Virus record (IMG/VR): IMGVR_UViG_3300006752_000258
Span: 1 to 22,427 of that record
DNA: 22,427 nt
From: a virus
Strand: one strand, 5' to 3'
Position numbers and translations under genes: made by a program
Notes under the pieces: model-generated
What the model was told of the DNA's origin: nothing
The model's input: the letters and a program-made list of their open reading frames with translations, nothing else
The model's database searches: none
In this document: positions 5,266-13,527 of the stretch, one piece after another
Layout of the letters: each line of letters opens with the position of its first letter
How positions within the stretch are numbered: the first letter of the stretch is position 1

Positions 5266-5835
5266 TTATGGCAGTATTTCATATACATATCCACGAACTG
5301 CTCTTGGTTTCTTTAACGATATCTCATGTAGGTTGCCCTTTACTTTTTCTGTCAGCTCCCAAAAGGTATCTCTTCCCGGGTCAGCTATCAGCACAGGGCA
5401 TCGTGCTTTGTTAATTAATTTTTTTATATTACCTACATGCTGCTCCCAATAACAAATGTCGCAACCAATAATTAAATCTATTCTTTTAAAAACTTCTTTA
5501 GGCAATTCTTTGTAGTCCATGTATAAAACATCTACATTGGTTTTGTTATATTTATTGACCACATCAACATAAGGCTTGGTGTTTATATCTATATCTATGC
5601 CGCCACAATCTATGCCCTGCTTTTGTAAATAGGCTAGGACCACACCCCAACCACAGCCAACATCTATGGCTGTATCTATCTTTTGCAGGTTATATCGTGA
5701 TAAAAAATCTATGATAGTAAAGGAAGAGTTCCACACTTTATTGCCATGACTAACTGGTTTGGCAGTTTTTCTTTTTATTTGCTGTATTTCTTTGTCTGAA
5801 GATAATGGAATTTTTATGTTGTGTATTGCTTTCAT
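5266..5835 (-). CDS. SAM-dependent methyltransferase (METTL / Methyltransf_16-like)
   Basis: The 189-residue protein is a class I Rossmann methyltransferase. SAM-binding motif I is AIDVGCGWG at 56-64, the acidic end of strand 2 is in GGIDIDI (near Asp81), and strand 4 is LIIGCDICYWEQH at 121-133. The N-terminal HGNKVWNSSFTIIDFL (30-45) resembles the lead-in of METTL21/METTL20-type protein lysine methyltransferases. A protein substrate is therefore more likely than DNA; I see no DPPY/NPPY-type motif of adenine or N4-cytosine DNA methylases. The substrate could be a host or phage protein. It is transcribed alone toward promoter copy B, from a start codon with no Shine-Dalgarno sequence only about five bases from the predicted RNA start. 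Confidence 0.75.
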   Translation of the reverse strand: MKAIHNIKIPLSSDKEIQQIKRKTAKPVSHGNKVWNSSFTIIDFLSRYNLQKIDTAIDVGCGWGVVLAYLQKQGIDCGGIDIDINTKPYVDVVNKYNKTNVDVLYMDYKELPKEVFKRIDLIIGCDICYWEQHVGNIKKLINKARCPVLIADPGRDTFWELTEKVKGNLHEISLKKPRAVRGYVYEILP

Positions 5836-5894
5836 GGTGTTAAAATATATTACATTAAGTTATAATTAACAGCAACCAATAAACGGAGTTTTAA
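5836..5894. promoter_or_regulatory. Overlapping divergent promoters: methyltransferase (minus) and RHH regulator (plus)
   Basis: On the minus strand TTGCTG (5875-5870), 17 bases and TAATAT (5852-5847) form a good sigma70 promoter whose RNA would start near 5840, about five bases before the methyltransferase ATG. On the plus strand TATAAT at 5861-5866 is a perfect -10 with a weak -35; its RNA would start near 5873. The plus -10 lies inside the spacer of the minus promoter, so polymerase can occupy only one at a time. GGAG at 5885-5888 serves the plus gene. A single GTGTTA, close to the operator box, lies at 5837-5842. Confidence 0.6.
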
Positions 5895-6050
5895 ATGGGT
5901 GATTACAATAAAGGCTACAGGACACTTACAGTAGACTTAGAAACATATAAGATGTTGGAAGAAATTTGTGCTTCAGAAAGAAGAAAGAAGATTGACCAAA
6001 TTAGATTAATGGTTGAAAACAATCATAAAGAAGTTATCAAAGAAGACTAA
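5895..6050 (+). CDS. Ribbon-helix-helix DNA-binding protein, 51 residues
   Basis: ATG 5895, with GGAG six bases upstream, opens a 51-codon frame. The layout fits an Arc/CopG/MetJ ribbon-helix-helix repressor: a strand YRTLTVDLETYKMLEE (strand at 8-15, helix A from 16), a turn ASERRKK, and helix B IDQIRLMVENNHKEV at 33-47. Such dimers insert the paired strand into the major groove and bind tandem boxes about one helical turn apart, as found in the two operator modules in this window. It is the only plus-strand gene in the region, divergent from the methyltransferase, and its stop overlaps the stop of the 834-residue virion gene by three to four bases. A regulatory role is likely; the operator assignment is inference. 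Confidence 0.7.
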   Translation: MGDYNKGYRTLTVDLETYKMLEEICASERRKKIDQIRLMVENNHKEVIKED

Positions 6051-8551
6051 GCCAGTCCACCTATTCCACTTTTATTTGCCATAAGGCGTTCTGCTAACTC
6101 TCTATCTTTAGGGTTAGGCAATATAGTTTCTGAAATCATTGACTGAGGTGTTACTGCAGTAGCCGGTGGTACTAATGGTATGTTTGATTGATTTACACTA
6201 GCCAACATAGTATCGAGCTGATTAGCAATATTTTCTTTTTCTTGCGGCAGTATTTTATCTGATACCGAGCTAGGTACGGTTCTTTTGAAATTATCAACGC
6301 TTGTTGTATTTAATTTTTCCTGCTCGTCTTGTTTAAAATAATTTATTGCTTTGTTTTTTAGCTCATCACCAAATTCTTCAAAATCAATAGCGTTTGCATC
6401 TTCAGCAGCTTTAGTAACCTGTGCCGATATGTCACCTAAAACGTAAGGCGAGCTTGTTAAGCCTTCTAAAGCAGAAAAGAAATTAGCCAATTTAAAGGGA
6501 CTTACCCTGCTCCAAGCCTCGCCCAATGTATATCCTTTTCTTAAATTATCTACTAATCTTTTATATTCTGTTTCAGTCAAAATTTCTGCAATTTTTTCTG
6601 ACATCGCTTCGCTTTGCGCATCATCCAGTTTGTTAAAATCAACCCTAAGAACAGAATCTATAAGGTCGGTAGGAGTTAAACTACGACTTGATAAAGCTCT
6701 TTGCGATTTGTTTCGTGCTTTTTGTACAATAGCTGTTCTTTGTGCTGTTTGGCTTCCACCCAAAACTCTAACCTCTAATGCTCTTGAGTCTATCTCAGCA
6801 CCAAAGTTTTCAACAAATTCTTGAAATTGTTTTTCAGGCATAGAATCAGGAAAACTAAGTCTTAGCAAATTTATATTTCTTTCTGAGCCAATAATTTTTT
6901 TACCTATATTACTTCCCTCAGCAGACTCTTCCATTTTTCTTAACACGGCTTCAAACACGCCGTTTCTAAAAGCTTCTTTCTCTGAAGCGTTCATTGTTCT
7001 TACTATTTTTTCAGGATTTTGTGCGTATGTTTTTTTAGTAAATATATTTAAACCTAAGTCCATAGCATCTTCTACAGCCTTAGACCCTGCAAATATTTTT
7101 CTTGCAGTTCTGTAATCTTCATTAGAATCCATAATGCTTAAAAATTTATTCTTGGTGTCCATGACTTTACCAAGCTCAACATTTCCCATAGACGTGCTTG
7201 TAGGCTTGTTGGCAATAGATATTTCATTATCTAAAGCAAGCTTCATGTAATGCAAAAACTCCATGTCTACAGAGTCAATTGGCATACCTTTGCTTGGACC
7301 CTCTGTTATAACCAGTCCTCCCTCGCTGTATGCAATATCAGGAAGTTGCACACCATCTTCTAATGCAATTTCTTGTGCTTTATCAAAAGCTCTTTTTAAG
7401 CTTGGTCTAGTAAGCAGTTCATTGATTGTTACTACTTCTTGTTTGCCATTAGCATTTTCTTTTAAGACAAACTCTTGGTTTACGTCAATAGTCCTTGGCT
7501 GTGTAGTGGTGTTGCCATCTTCATCTATAAGTTCTTGTATAAAAGATGCCTTGTATTTTGGTGCTGCTGTTTCTTTTCTTGCATCTATTAGCGCATCTAA
7601 TGTTTCAAAATAAGAAGCGTTTACACCATAGGCTTTTACTAAGTCAGAATTTAATCTACCAAACCTACCTACAGACCTAGCTTCTAAAAAATCCCTTGTA
7701 ATCTTTGAGCCTTTGCTTGGTAGTACATTAACTAAATCTAAAACACTTCCACCGCTTGAGCCAATATCAGCCAACGTAAGTTGTTTGTTTTTGTTCATTG
7801 CATTATGAGCTAACAATAATGCTTCTTCTACAGAGCCTGCATCTTGCAACATTGCTTCTTCAATCATTTCCACAGCAATCTCTTCGCCCTTGCTAGCGCT
7901 AGGATATGTACTAATCCTTTCAGCAATCGCACCAAATATTCTTCCTAAAAGCACAGAAGGTGCTGCCAAAGCTGCTGCTGCCAAACCTGTTGCGTAAGGT
8001 TGATATTTAGTTAATCTCTCTTGTGCGGTTCCCTCGTCAGCTCCGACACTATATGCTGTCCCATAAATACCTGACCTTAGTATTGGTCTTTTCTTAATAT
8101 ATTCAGAAGTCTTTGTAAGTGCCTTTACTATAGGTCTTTGTGAAAAAAGCGTAGACGGCTTGCCTCTTCTTGTAGATACAGCAGTGTAAACGCCTTCTGC
8201 TATTGATGGTATTAAAGCACCCCCAACTTGAGCCACGGTAGCCTTAACTGGGTTCTCAGACTTGTACACATCGTAAGCATGGTTTTCTACTGCATTATAA
8301 AGTCTTGGAGGCATGCCTTGAAATCTTGCTTTTATTTCATCAGAAAAATTAAAAGTTGCGCCTTGAGCAACCATATCTAAAGCGTTTGCTTCAGCCTCGT
8401 TTAAAAAGTCAGCCAAAGATAATAAGTCTGTGCCTGCATCTTTACCACGTTGAGCAACTAAATTATTTACCTTTTGTCGTAAAGCGGGTATGTCTGATGG
8501 CATCCATTCCGGCTCAGATAGCGTGTTGTAATATTCTTCAGATAATTTCAT
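6047..8551 (-). CDS. Large internal virion / DNA-ejection protein, 834 residues
   Basis: This is the last gene of the virion operon. Residues 61-80 (VAQGATFNFSDEIKARFQGM) match a start motif seen in very large phage internal or ejection proteins, and LADIGSSGGSVLDLVNVLPS at 260-279 with DFLEARSVGRFGRL is a further motif I associate with that class. A hydrophobic Ala/Leu-rich stretch (about 186-211) could enter a membrane. The rest is mostly helical and rich in charged residues. By analogy with T7 gp16 and P22 ejection proteins, it probably leaves the particle with the DNA to form a path across the cell envelope. I see no lysozyme or transglycosylase active-site motif. No terminator follows it; its stop overlaps that of the RHH gene. 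Confidence 0.6.
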   Translation of the reverse strand: MKLSEEYYNTLSEPEWMPSDIPALRQKVNNLVAQRGKDAGTDLLSLADFLNEAEANALDMVAQGATFNFSDEIKARFQGMPPRLYNAVENHAYDVYKSENPVKATVAQVGGALIPSIAEGVYTAVSTRRGKPSTLFSQRPIVKALTKTSEYIKKRPILRSGIYGTAYSVGADEGTAQERLTKYQPYATGLAAAALAAPSVLLGRIFGAIAERISTYPSASKGEEIAVEMIEEAMLQDAGSVEEALLLAHNAMNKNKQLTLADIGSSGGSVLDLVNVLPSKGSKITRDFLEARSVGRFGRLNSDLVKAYGVNASYFETLDALIDARKETAAPKYKASFIQELIDEDGNTTTQPRTIDVNQEFVLKENANGKQEVVTINELLTRPSLKRAFDKAQEIALEDGVQLPDIAYSEGGLVITEGPSKGMPIDSVDMEFLHYMKLALDNEISIANKPTSTSMGNVELGKVMDTKNKFLSIMDSNEDYRTARKIFAGSKAVEDAMDLGLNIFTKKTYAQNPEKIVRTMNASEKEAFRNGVFEAVLRKMEESAEGSNIGKKIIGSERNINLLRLSFPDSMPEKQFQEFVENFGAEIDSRALEVRVLGGSQTAQRTAIVQKARNKSQRALSSRSLTPTDLIDSVLRVDFNKLDDAQSEAMSEKIAEILTETEYKRLVDNLRKGYTLGEAWSRVSPFKLANFFSALEGLTSSPYVLGDISAQVTKAAEDANAIDFEEFGDELKNKAINYFKQDEQEKLNTTSVDNFKRTVPSSVSDKILPQEKENIANQLDTMLASVNQSNIPLVPPATAVTPQSMISETILPNPKDRELAERLMANKSGIGGLA

Positions 8552-8553
8552 AT

Positions 8554-9807
8554 TTATAAATTTATTTCTTCTACTATGCTGCTTACCTCATCCTCTAACT
8601 CCTGCACAGTACCATCCAAGTTTCTTCTTTTCTTTTTGCCATTTTCTATATAAACAATAGCAACAACCTTATCTTGTGCATTTTTTATTTCTTCAATAAA
8701 CTCTGCACCTTCCGGAACTTCTAGCGGAAAGTCAAAAATTGCTTTATCCCAAGTTCTTATTTCTGTTGGCGTATATCCTTTGAACTCGCCTGATTTAGCT
8801 CCTAGGTTATATCTTTTTGCTGATTCTTGATAAAGTTTTTCTTTAGATTCAAAAATGTCTTTTAAAATAGCTGCGGCTCTGTATTTGTTTTGCAAGGCTC
8901 CCGGCTCTTTACCTAAAGCCTCTATAATTCTTTGTGCGTCAAACTCGGTCATAACACCCGGACCAACTGTTTCTACTCTAAACCTTCCAATTAAACCTTG
9001 AAACTTACCTGCCGCCAAACCTTGAGCTAAGGCTTCAGGCGTAATATCTTCTTGTGACAAAAGCGTAGAAAACCAATTATTAATTTCTTCAGCCATTCTT
9101 TCAAAACCAAACTTAGAGCCTCCCAAAGCAACCATATAATCTTGCAATTTATCTAAAGACGCTTCTTGCTCTTTGTATTCTTTTTCATATTTAAAGAAAT
9201 CATTAATATTCATGTTGTATCTTTGCTCTTCACTTGCAACGGTTGGTCTTGCTGTAGGAAACTTTGCACCGAATTCCATTTGGTCTAAAACCTGTCCTTC
9301 GCCCTTGTAAATAATTTCATCACCAACTATAAGTTCTCGAAAAAAATTGCCGTCATCATCTTTCCACAAAGCACCTATTTTTGCATTTGGCTCAGTTTTC
9401 TTTTTAGTCACTAATCCAAAAGCCGTCATATCTCTAGCTTGTTTGGCTTGTCTGTTTTTTTCGTCTATAGATTTTTGTAATTTACTAAATTCTTGAAACC
9501 CCAGTCCTAAGCCTCTTCCTAGTGAATTAAACTTTTCACCCTGTTGAGCTAACAATCCTGCACCAATAGATGATGCTAAGTCATACCCTGTTGCTCTTGG
9601 TGTTGGTGGTGCAATGCTTGAAAGCATATTGCTATACTTTTTAAATTGCATTTCTGTACTATCATTATTGCCTTGCTGAGAAAGCATTTGTTGTATTAGG
9701 TCTTGAACATTTGGGTCTGATAAAATTTCTTGCTCTGTTTGTTTCTCAACACCACCACCGTCTTGATAACCCATTAACGAAGATATACCCATTCTGCTTA
9801 TTGTCAT
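8554..9807 (-). CDS. Probable internal virion protein, 417 residues
   Basis: The product is mostly helical and charged. It starts MTISRMGISSLMGYQDGGGV, has Gln-rich helices (LSDPNVQDLIQQMLSQQGN) and a C-terminal part with beta features (EVPEGAEFIEEIKNAQDKVV). No enzyme motif is seen. It lies between the Gln/Gly-rich 462-residue protein and the 834-residue ejection-type protein, the place of T7 gp15-like core proteins in podoviruses, so an internal head role is inferred from position. AGGAT of the preceding gene's last codons serves as ribosome-binding site for ATG 9807. Confidence 0.5.
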   Translation of the reverse strand: MTISRMGISSLMGYQDGGGVEKQTEQEILSDPNVQDLIQQMLSQQGNNDSTEMQFKKYSNMLSSIAPPTPRATGYDLASSIGAGLLAQQGEKFNSLGRGLGLGFQEFSKLQKSIDEKNRQAKQARDMTAFGLVTKKKTEPNAKIGALWKDDDGNFFRELIVGDEIIYKGEGQVLDQMEFGAKFPTARPTVASEEQRYNMNINDFFKYEKEYKEQEASLDKLQDYMVALGGSKFGFERMAEEINNWFSTLLSQEDITPEALAQGLAAGKFQGLIGRFRVETVGPGVMTEFDAQRIIEALGKEPGALQNKYRAAAILKDIFESKEKLYQESAKRYNLGAKSGEFKGYTPTEIRTWDKAIFDFPLEVPEGAEFIEEIKNAQDKVVAIVYIENGKKKRRNLDGTVQELEDEVSSIVEEINL

Positions 9808-9809
9808 TA

Positions 9810-11198
9810 TTATCCTGAACCATATTGCTGTTGCGGATTAAAGAAGCTGCCCAATCCACCCAAAGCACTTAATCCTGCACCCAGTCCTGCCTGTAAAGCT
9901 GATTGCGGTACGCCGAAGGTTGTAGCTGTTTGACTGAATCCTGCAGGTACTGATTGTACAAATGGTAGCAACGATTGCATTTGTTGCATCGGAGCCATTT
10001 GATATTGCATAGCGTTAGCTCTAGCTGCGTCTAATTGTGCTTGTTGCTGTCCTTGAGTCATTCCACCTATTCCTAGTGTTCTTTGTATGTCCGCTTGTGC
10101 GGCTTGTTGTGCTTGCTGTCCTAGTCCTGACATAGCGCTACCCGCACCGAACTGTGCTTGTTGTCTTTGTTGTCCTATTTGTGCTTCCGTGCCACCCAAT
10201 TGACTTAATTGGTTGGCTAATGTCTGTTGTCCTGCTAAGGCGCTTTGTCCTGCTTGTGATAAAGCCTGTTGTCCTGCCTGACCATATCCTGCCAATGTAG
10301 AACCAAGTCCTCTCATTCCCGCAGCTCTTTGTCCTGCTACGTTGGCTAAACTTCCGCCTAATCCAGTTAATGCTTGTTGTTGTCTACCAAATTCACCCAA
10401 TGCTGATTGCTGTGCTTGTTGATATCCTCTACTTCTTATACCACCTATGGCTTCACCTAAGCCTCTTCCTAGCGCTTCCTGTCTTTCTGTAGCACCAAGC
10501 CTTGCTCTTGAACCAAAGGCTGATTCGCCACCTGTGCCGATATCCGATGCTCTTGCAGCTATGTCTTGTTTTGCACCTGCTTTCATGACATCTCTTGTGG
10601 TTTGGTCAACGACTGCTTGTTCGTATGGGTCGTAGAAATCCTGTGTCATCCCTTGATTAAATCTACCAGTGCCACCTTGTCTTAAATAATCACTAGCCTG
10701 ATTTAATCCTGCACCGTATTGTTTTTCTGCGCCTCTTGCTATACCTGCAGCTTCACCCAATCCACCAAACAAAGATTCTAGTCCTTGCTCTCTAAATGCT
10801 TGTTCTTGACCAACACCACCTGCAACACTACCTAAAGCCTCTCTACCGAGACCTCTCGCTGTGTCTGTGCCTCTAAATAAATCTTGTAGACCTGCTCTAT
10901 ATGAGCCGCCCGCTTCTTCCAAGTATGGTGTCTGTATGCCTGTAGCTTGTCTTGATAGCTGTATAGCTCTTTGTTGGTCAGGAGATAATCCCGCTACTTG
11001 CTGAGGAGCCACAATTGGATTTCCTTGCTCATCAAAGAAAGACCTGTTACTTGCTTGAAATGCTTGTTGTAAAAAACCCGGACTGTAAGAATCTGTGCCG
11101 GGAATACCTGAGCCATAGAATAATTCCCTTGTTGCAGGGTCTAGGCTTCTGAATTGTTGTTGTACGTCTACTGCTATTGGTCCTTGTTCTTCAGCCAT
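9810..11198 (-). CDS. Gln/Gly/Ala-rich internal virion protein, 462 residues
   Basis: The protein has a strongly biased composition: long helices of Ala, Gln and Gly such as GQQRQQAQFGAGSAMSGLGQ, and irregular repeats of a GQQAL type between about residues 270 and 390. This bias is typical of helical internal or ejection proteins (functional parallels T7 gp14, P22 gp7/gp20), which are packed in the head and released with DNA. The N-terminal part (PATRELFYGSGIPGTDSYSP) is less biased. Its ATG overlaps the stop of the gene upstream (TAATG). No catalytic motif is visible. The repeats in the DNA follow codon bias for Gln, Gly and Ala and are not a separate element. Confidence 0.55.
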   Translation of the reverse strand: MAEEQGPIAVDVQQQFRSLDPATRELFYGSGIPGTDSYSPGFLQQAFQASNRSFFDEQGNPIVAPQQVAGLSPDQQRAIQLSRQATGIQTPYLEEAGGSYRAGLQDLFRGTDTARGLGREALGSVAGGVGQEQAFREQGLESLFGGLGEAAGIARGAEKQYGAGLNQASDYLRQGGTGRFNQGMTQDFYDPYEQAVVDQTTRDVMKAGAKQDIAARASDIGTGGESAFGSRARLGATERQEALGRGLGEAIGGIRSRGYQQAQQSALGEFGRQQQALTGLGGSLANVAGQRAAGMRGLGSTLAGYGQAGQQALSQAGQSALAGQQTLANQLSQLGGTEAQIGQQRQQAQFGAGSAMSGLGQQAQQAAQADIQRTLGIGGMTQGQQQAQLDAARANAMQYQMAPMQQMQSLLPFVQSVPAGFSQTATTFGVPQSALQAGLGAGLSALGGLGSFFNPQQQYGSG

Positions 11199-12742
11199 TA
11201 TGCCACGCCTCCAAAGTGTTCCATGAGTTTATACATAACTCTTGTACCTGAGTCACGACTTGGGTCGCCGTTAGGAGTTAGTGTCAATATGCCGTTACTA
11301 TCATTAACATCAAATGCGCCCGCACCTTTAACTGCTTTGGCTGTCATTACAAACTCACCATCGGAAAGCATTGCAGGTATATCATCTGAAGTTTCAGTAC
11401 CCGGACCGTCTATTTGTCCATCCATTACTGGGAAGTTAGCAGGGTCTATTGGCACATCACCACCCTCTGCCATGGCTACTGCTCCGCCTTGTGCAAAAGC
11501 CATAATGCCGCCTTGTGCTGCTCCTCTAGGAGTTCCGCCTTGTAAAGCAGGCATACCTTGTGGGTTTAATCCGTATTCTACTCTGCTTGGTGCTTCTTCG
11601 CCTTTTTGTCTAGCCACCTCAGCAGCTACATTGTATCTGCCTAGTTGGTCCATAGTCGTTAATGGTGTTAATGGTACGCCTTTATTATTCTTGGCATCTT
11701 CGTAAGCTAATTTGCCGACCAATCCTGCTAGTCCTGCAATACCTAAGTTTCCTAAGCCACCGCCTGAGCCACCACCAAACATTCCACCTTCCCTTACAGA
11801 GTCGCTTGACTTACCTTTTAAAAAGTCTTCTATAAGACCAATCCTGCTTTGTCCCGGCGTACCTCCTCCAAATATTCCACCAAGAAAGTTTCTTAATCCT
11901 CCACCGCCTGTTTGTGTTTGTGAGCCTCTAACCTGTGCTAAAACATCTGCGGGAGAGAAAAGATTTCCGTCTTTATCTGCAAGCATGCCTGACTCACCTT
12001 TCACAGTGTAGTTTTCACTAATATACTTCATTTCTTCAGGACTTGGCATATCGCTTGAACTTGGTTGATAATTTGCATCAATAAATTGCCCATCTTGTCC
12101 GCCACTCATATAATCTACAGGTTGGTCGCCACCGCTAAACAAACCAAAGTAACCTTGTTTTTGGTCATCTCCGTATTGTTTCGCCATGTTTTTGCCGTAT
12201 TGAAATGGCTTAAACTTGCCATCAATACTACCTATACCTGAAAAAGCCTTACCAAATCCACCGCCAAGGTCTTTAAAACCACCTGATGTTATAGACTTGA
12301 GTGCGCCATCTTTACCAAATACTTTTTGACTACCGCCTGAAAATACAGTCATTAAGTCTCCAATGCCGCCTTTACCTTTAGCAATGTTTAATGCAGCACT
12401 ACCTTTTTGATATACAGCAGCAAAAGGCTGCCATGGCCCGGGAATGATTGCAGCTACTGGTGCTATCTTCTTAACAACCTTTTTAAGTCCTTTAGCTATT
12501 TTCTTTAAGAATCCAAACTCAGGATTACCTGTAATTGGATTAATAGACATGCCGCCACCAACAGTATATTCATCAGGGTCTAAACCCATGTTCATCATAT
12601 CCTGCTCTAATCTTTGTCTTGTTTCAGGCGTTATAACTGGTGGAACCACCATTTCGCCTTGTGCAACGTGTGCTAAATAGTTGTCTTCATCTCTGCCGAG
12701 TCTTGCTATTCCTTCGCCACTGTTGTCGATTCTATTCATCAT
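11198..12742 (-). CDS. Gly-rich virion protein with cationic amphipathic helix, 514 residues
   Basis: Two related motifs bracket the protein: AHVAQGEMVVPPVITPETRQ at 24-43 and IPAMLSDGEFVMTAKAVKGA at 455-474. The second type is familiar from tape-measure and internal proteins of marine phages. Residues 77-96 (GFLKKIAKGLKKVVKKIAPV) form a Lys-rich amphipathic helix followed by AAIIPGPW, similar in pattern to membrane-active peptides. The middle is Gly-rich and probably flexible. Two adjacent Met codons open the gene after TAGGG. It leads the group of three further internal-type proteins, so a role in particle assembly or genome delivery is inferred. No enzyme motif is recognised. Confidence 0.55.
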   Translation of the reverse strand: MMNRIDNSGEGIARLGRDEDNYLAHVAQGEMVVPPVITPETRQRLEQDMMNMGLDPDEYTVGGGMSINPITGNPEFGFLKKIAKGLKKVVKKIAPVAAIIPGPWQPFAAVYQKGSAALNIAKGKGGIGDLMTVFSGGSQKVFGKDGALKSITSGGFKDLGGGFGKAFSGIGSIDGKFKPFQYGKNMAKQYGDDQKQGYFGLFSGGDQPVDYMSGGQDGQFIDANYQPSSSDMPSPEEMKYISENYTVKGESGMLADKDGNLFSPADVLAQVRGSQTQTGGGGLRNFLGGIFGGGTPGQSRIGLIEDFLKGKSSDSVREGGMFGGGSGGGLGNLGIAGLAGLVGKLAYEDAKNNKGVPLTPLTTMDQLGRYNVAAEVARQKGEEAPSRVEYGLNPQGMPALQGGTPRGAAQGGIMAFAQGGAVAMAEGGDVPIDPANFPVMDGQIDGPGTETSDDIPAMLSDGEFVMTAKAVKGAGAFDVNDSNGILTLTPNGDPSRDSGTRVMYKLMEHFGGVA

Positions 12743-12756
12743 TTTAAAATTTTACC

Positions 12757-13518
12757 CTATTTCTTATGGTTTTGACCAACTTCTTGCATAAATTCTTTCA
12801 TATATTCTTTTGACTCATCCTTACATACTAGCCAAAAAACCAACAAATACCTGTCTCCACTTACAACAGGCAATCCTCTATGCATGTGAGTTAGACTAGG
12901 AAAGATTAAAGCATTACCCGTAGGCAAAGGCTCAACCGTTCCTTTTCTCATAAACTCAGTACCACCACCTTCATAATCTCCTGTATTAAGAGGTACTACT
13001 ATACTTATATCAGAACTAGCATCGTGATGCCAAGCTCCCTGTTTTTTATCTTTTAAATTGTAGTTAGCTATCTGTATATTACCACCAGTAACGTGCCTAT
13101 TCCAAATACTTAGTAATATTGGATTAATAACCGAATCAACCACCTGCATTAATGAGTGATAAAGCTGTGGACATTTGTCGTACAAAACTATTTCAGGTAT
13201 TTGTCGCAGCTCATCTTCTTCTTCATTAGGTTCAAAACCAAAATGCTGTGTCATGTTGTGCATTTCATTAATAAGCAGGTTGCATAGCTCTTTGCTAAAC
13301 AAAGGCACCGTATGTACATCCGGCAAAGGTTCTTTAATAATAGAGTTTAAAGGTAAGTTATCTAAACATTCTGCTCTTTCATTATAAAAATCGCTAAGTA
13401 TTGGTAATGTTTCTTTTGTTTTTTGTAGTGTTTCTTTTTCTACGAACCAGTCTGACGCAAAGCCAAGTAAAAGATTTTTTAATTGGTATTCTTGTTCTAT
13501 GTTAGTTTGCGCCAACAT
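12757..13518 (-). CDS. 2-oxoglutarate/Fe(II)-dependent oxygenase (prolyl 4-hydroxylase-like)
   Basis: The C-terminal half shows the double-stranded beta-helix signature: AWHHDASSDISIVVPLN with iron ligands His164 and Asp166, GDYEGGGTEF, and HRGLPVVSGDRYLLVFWL with the distal ligand His213 and 2-oxoglutarate-binding Arg223. These enzymes hydroxylate or demethylate protein, nucleic acid or small substrates with O2 and 2-oxoglutarate. The N-terminal 100 residues are helical and unrecognised. It lies between virion genes in the late operon, ten bases after the 202-residue gene and fifteen before the 514-residue gene, so it may modify a structural protein or act late on a host target. The substrate is unknown. 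Confidence 0.85.
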   Translation of the reverse strand: MLAQTNIEQEYQLKNLLLGFASDWFVEKETLQKTKETLPILSDFYNERAECLDNLPLNSIIKEPLPDVHTVPLFSKELCNLLINEMHNMTQHFGFEPNEEEDELRQIPEIVLYDKCPQLYHSLMQVVDSVINPILLSIWNRHVTGGNIQIANYNLKDKKQGAWHHDASSDISIVVPLNTGDYEGGGTEFMRKGTVEPLPTGNALIFPSLTHMHRGLPVVSGDRYLLVFWLVCKDESKEYMKEFMQEVGQNHKK

Positions 13519-13527
13519 CCAACAATC

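Noticed and set aside
5082-5414. Plus-strand open frame of 110 codons with hydrophobic residues.
   Set aside because: It is antisense to the Cys-rich gene, promoter copy B and the methyltransferase, and has no ribosome-binding site.
9960-10480. Dense recurring TGTTGTCCTGC-like units that resemble short repeats or a CRISPR-like array.
   Set aside because: They lie in frame inside the Gln/Gly/Ala-rich virion gene, have irregular spacing and follow from codon use for those residues; no constant repeat and spacer pattern exists.
11154-12680. Several long plus-strand open frames, Pro-rich, over the Gly-rich 514-residue gene.
   Set aside because: They are mirror images of Gly-rich coding on the other strand, with no ribosome-binding sites or gene-like starts.
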